A stretch of DNA of 7,143 nucleotides. Origin: JAKBCQ01 sp021807585 (lineage in GTDB: Bacteria; Planctomycetota; Planctomycetia; Isosphaerales; Isosphaeraceae). Below the pieces are notes generated by a model. That model made no database searches. It worked only from the letters and a program-made list of their open reading frames with translations, and was not told the DNA's origin. Of the stretch, positions 5,890 to 7,143 are shown piece by piece. The position numbers were made by a program, and so were the translations under genes. Location of the stretch: contig DAHWFG010000420.1 in assembly GCA_027325115.1 (NCBI GenBank), positions 1 through 7,143 of the forward strand, in the 5' to 3' direction. The stretch's first letter is position 1; each line of letters begins with the position of its first letter.

Positions 5890-6864
5890 TTACACTTCCT
5901 GAACTTTCGCGCCGCGGTTGCAGGCGCGCGTCCAAAAGACGCGATCGGCCGCCAAATGAAAACGCTCTCTGATCCTTTCAGCAATTGATACTTTCTCTTG
6001 TTCATTCGCACATGAAAATGCATATAGCGTAGGTCCCCACGAGCTTTGGCCCACGGCGGCGAGCCCATCGACTTCGAGAAACCGAGCGATTTGATCCGAG
6101 ATCGGATGCGCTCGGACGCCTCCTTGCACCGCGGCGAACGATTCTCCGACGGTTCGTTCGAGTTCGCTCAGCGCCGCGGCGAAGGCGTTGAAATCGGCCT
6201 CGGCGACCGCGGGAGCGAGTTCGAGCAAGACAAGCCGGCAAAGGCGTTCGATCGTCCGATCGGGCGGGGGAGGAAGCCGGCGAAACGCGTCGATTTCGCT
6301 CGCTCCGTGCAATCCGACGGGTGTTTGAGGGATGACGATCAGCACGCTCCAAGCGGCTGGGAACTCGAACCGAGCGACGAGAGGAGGGATCCTCGCGGGA
6401 TCGTCGTTCTTGCGGCCGCCGTCGACGATAAGCCCGCCGTGCACGAATCCGTGGACGCCGATTCCCGAACGCCTCCCCCGCCCCGCAATCGCGGCGAGCT
6501 TTTCGATCGAAGCTTCGGCCGATCCCTCCAACCGTAGCAGAGCCGCGGCGACCGCAAGGCTCGCCTGTGTGCCGAAACCCAAACCGACATGCTCGAATGA
6601 CGCTTGTCGCACATGAATGTGCGCCGCGCGGAATACCGTCCCCTCGCCGATTCGCTCGATCCGGTCGGCGACTCCTCGTGCGATCTCGACGAAACGGTCG
6701 GCGGAGGGGCCCGACCCGCTCCATTGGGCCGCGGGCTCGACCTCAATCGATATTCCAGGCCGCTCGATCAAAAGCCCCGTTCCGCCGAACCGACGCCCCT
6801 CGGTCGATCCCCACGAAAGCAGACCGAAATGGAGCCGCGACGGGGTTTCAACAATCACATTCAT
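5890..6864 (-). CDS. mptG: Beta-ribofuranosylaminobenzene 5'-phosphate synthase family protein (methanopterin biosynthesis)
   Basis: 324 residues, complete, with ATG at 6864-6862 and TAA at 5892-5890. Beta-RFAP synthase joins 4-hydroxybenzoate or p-aminobenzoate (depending on the organism) to phosphoribosyl pyrophosphate with loss of CO2 and PPi, the committed step to the methanopterin family of C1 carriers. It has a GHMP-kinase-like fold. Visible motifs: PSRLHFGLL near the N-terminus (8-16); GLGFGTQASLAVA (94-106), the GHMP-type glycine loop; GRGRRSGIGVHGF (128-140); GGLIVDGG (143-150); and GQSSWGPTLYAF (272-283). These match the bacterial and archaeal family closely. The start overlaps the stop of the upstream gene by one base (TAATG), and the Shine-Dalgarno is poor, so translation probably depends on coupling. 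The C-terminus is short of surprises and no key segment is missing. An H4MPT-linked role is inferred from family and neighbour. Confidence 0.87.
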   Translation of the reverse strand: MNVIVETPSRLHFGLLSWGSTEGRRFGGTGLLIERPGISIEVEPAAQWSGSGPSADRFVEIARGVADRIERIGEGTVFRAAHIHVRQASFEHVGLGFGTQASLAVAAALLRLEGSAEASIEKLAAIAGRGRRSGIGVHGFVHGGLIVDGGRKNDDPARIPPLVARFEFPAAWSVLIVIPQTPVGLHGASEIDAFRRLPPPPDRTIERLCRLVLLELAPAVAEADFNAFAAALSELERTVGESFAAVQGGVRAHPISDQIARFLEVDGLAAVGQSSWGPTLYAFSCANEQEKVSIAERIRERFHLAADRVFWTRACNRGAKVQEV

Positions 6865-7143
6865 TACAATATTTCTAGATGTTGGGTTTTATGAGTTTGA
6901 TGGTTTATGACGTAATCTTCAAGAAACGCGAACGCTTGTGCGTCGCGCGTTCCGCCCGTTTTATGGACGATCGGCCGCAGGCGGGCGAGATCGGCGACGA
7001 TTGTATCGCGCGGCAGCAGATCGACGCGGGTCGCGAGGATCGCGGCCTCGATCACGGCGAACGCGGCGCGGTTGAATCCGACGAAATCGCCGAAACGCCC
7101 CGTCGCGACGGTTCGCGCTCGAACGATCGCGCGCGGCTCGCGA
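6864..7143 (-). CDS. DUF447-like protein, 3' part (H4MPT-associated)
   Basis: Only the last 92 residues are in the window; the frame stays open through the right edge, so the start is outside. A GTG at 7055 is internal, because the coding pattern continues upstream without a break. Residues visible include ARTVATGRFGDFVGFNRAA, then EAAILATRV, DLARLRPIVHKTGG and an AFAFLEDYV end. This resembles the C-terminal half of DUF447 proteins, which in methylotrophs and methanogens are found with methanopterin genes and belong to an FMN-binding split-barrel type fold. The exact reaction is unknown. The final 14 residues (INHQTHKTQHLEIL) look unlike the rest and are AT-rich in codon choice. TAA overlaps the next ATG by one base, so the two genes form an operon. 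Assignment is from recalled family pattern and less certain than for its partner. Confidence 0.68.
   Translation of the reverse strand, partial: REPRAIVRARTVATGRFGDFVGFNRAAFAVIEAAILATRVDLLPRDTIVADLARLRPIVHKTGGTRDAQAFAFLEDYVINHQTHKTQHLEIL

Noticed and set aside
6002..6724. 240-residue minus-strand frame inside the beta-RFAP synthase gene
   Set aside because: Out-of-frame shadow, very Arg-rich, while the overlapping frame shows clear family motifs.
1..7143. tRNA, rRNA or insertion sequence
   Set aside because: I saw no tRNA-like arm pattern, no rRNA-like sequence, no transposase motif and no terminal inverted repeats with target duplications.

Overview
The window looks like a chromosomal segment of a planctomycete (Planctomycetota). 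Three things suggest this: a secreted-type protein with the planctomycete N-terminal LEPR-XLL signature (LEPRSLL), an HGSNAT/DUF5009-type membrane protein of a form common in that phylum, and a bacterial pair of methanopterin-type C1 genes (beta-RFAP synthase and a DUF447-like protein), which planctomycetes share with proteobacterial methylotrophs. Coding sequence is GC-rich. The spacer around 2590-2815 is strikingly AT-rich.

Layout: (1) 1-2286, minus strand: a complete 761-residue exported-type protein with a LEPR-XLL N-terminus, a Pro-rich linker, two Ig/PKD-like modules and seven beta-propeller (SBBP-like) repeats. (2) 2287-2998: a divergent spacer of about 700 bases with an AT-rich core, a 15-base palindrome and two tandem hairpins. 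(3) 2999-4363, plus strand: a multi-pass membrane protein of the HGSNAT-like acyltransferase family. (4) 4364-4787: a non-coding spacer with a 37-base direct repeat pair and a compound inverted repeat just before the next gene. (5) 4788-5828, plus strand: a phosphofructokinase carrying both residues typical of the pyrophosphate-dependent type. (6) 5890-7143, minus strand and convergent with it: a two-gene operon in which a 5'-truncated DUF447-like gene overlaps the start of a beta-RFAP synthase gene as TAATG.

The minus-strand pair belongs to tetrahydromethanopterin (H4MPT) cofactor synthesis and C1 metabolism. The PPi-type phosphofructokinase is central sugar-phosphate metabolism, and a functional link to C1 carbon flow is possible but is only an inference from proximity. 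The other two genes look like independent envelope functions. I found no new defence, mobile or CRISPR-like system. The most interesting items are the PPi-PFK residue signature, the H4MPT gene pair, the seven-repeat propeller and the structured spacers.
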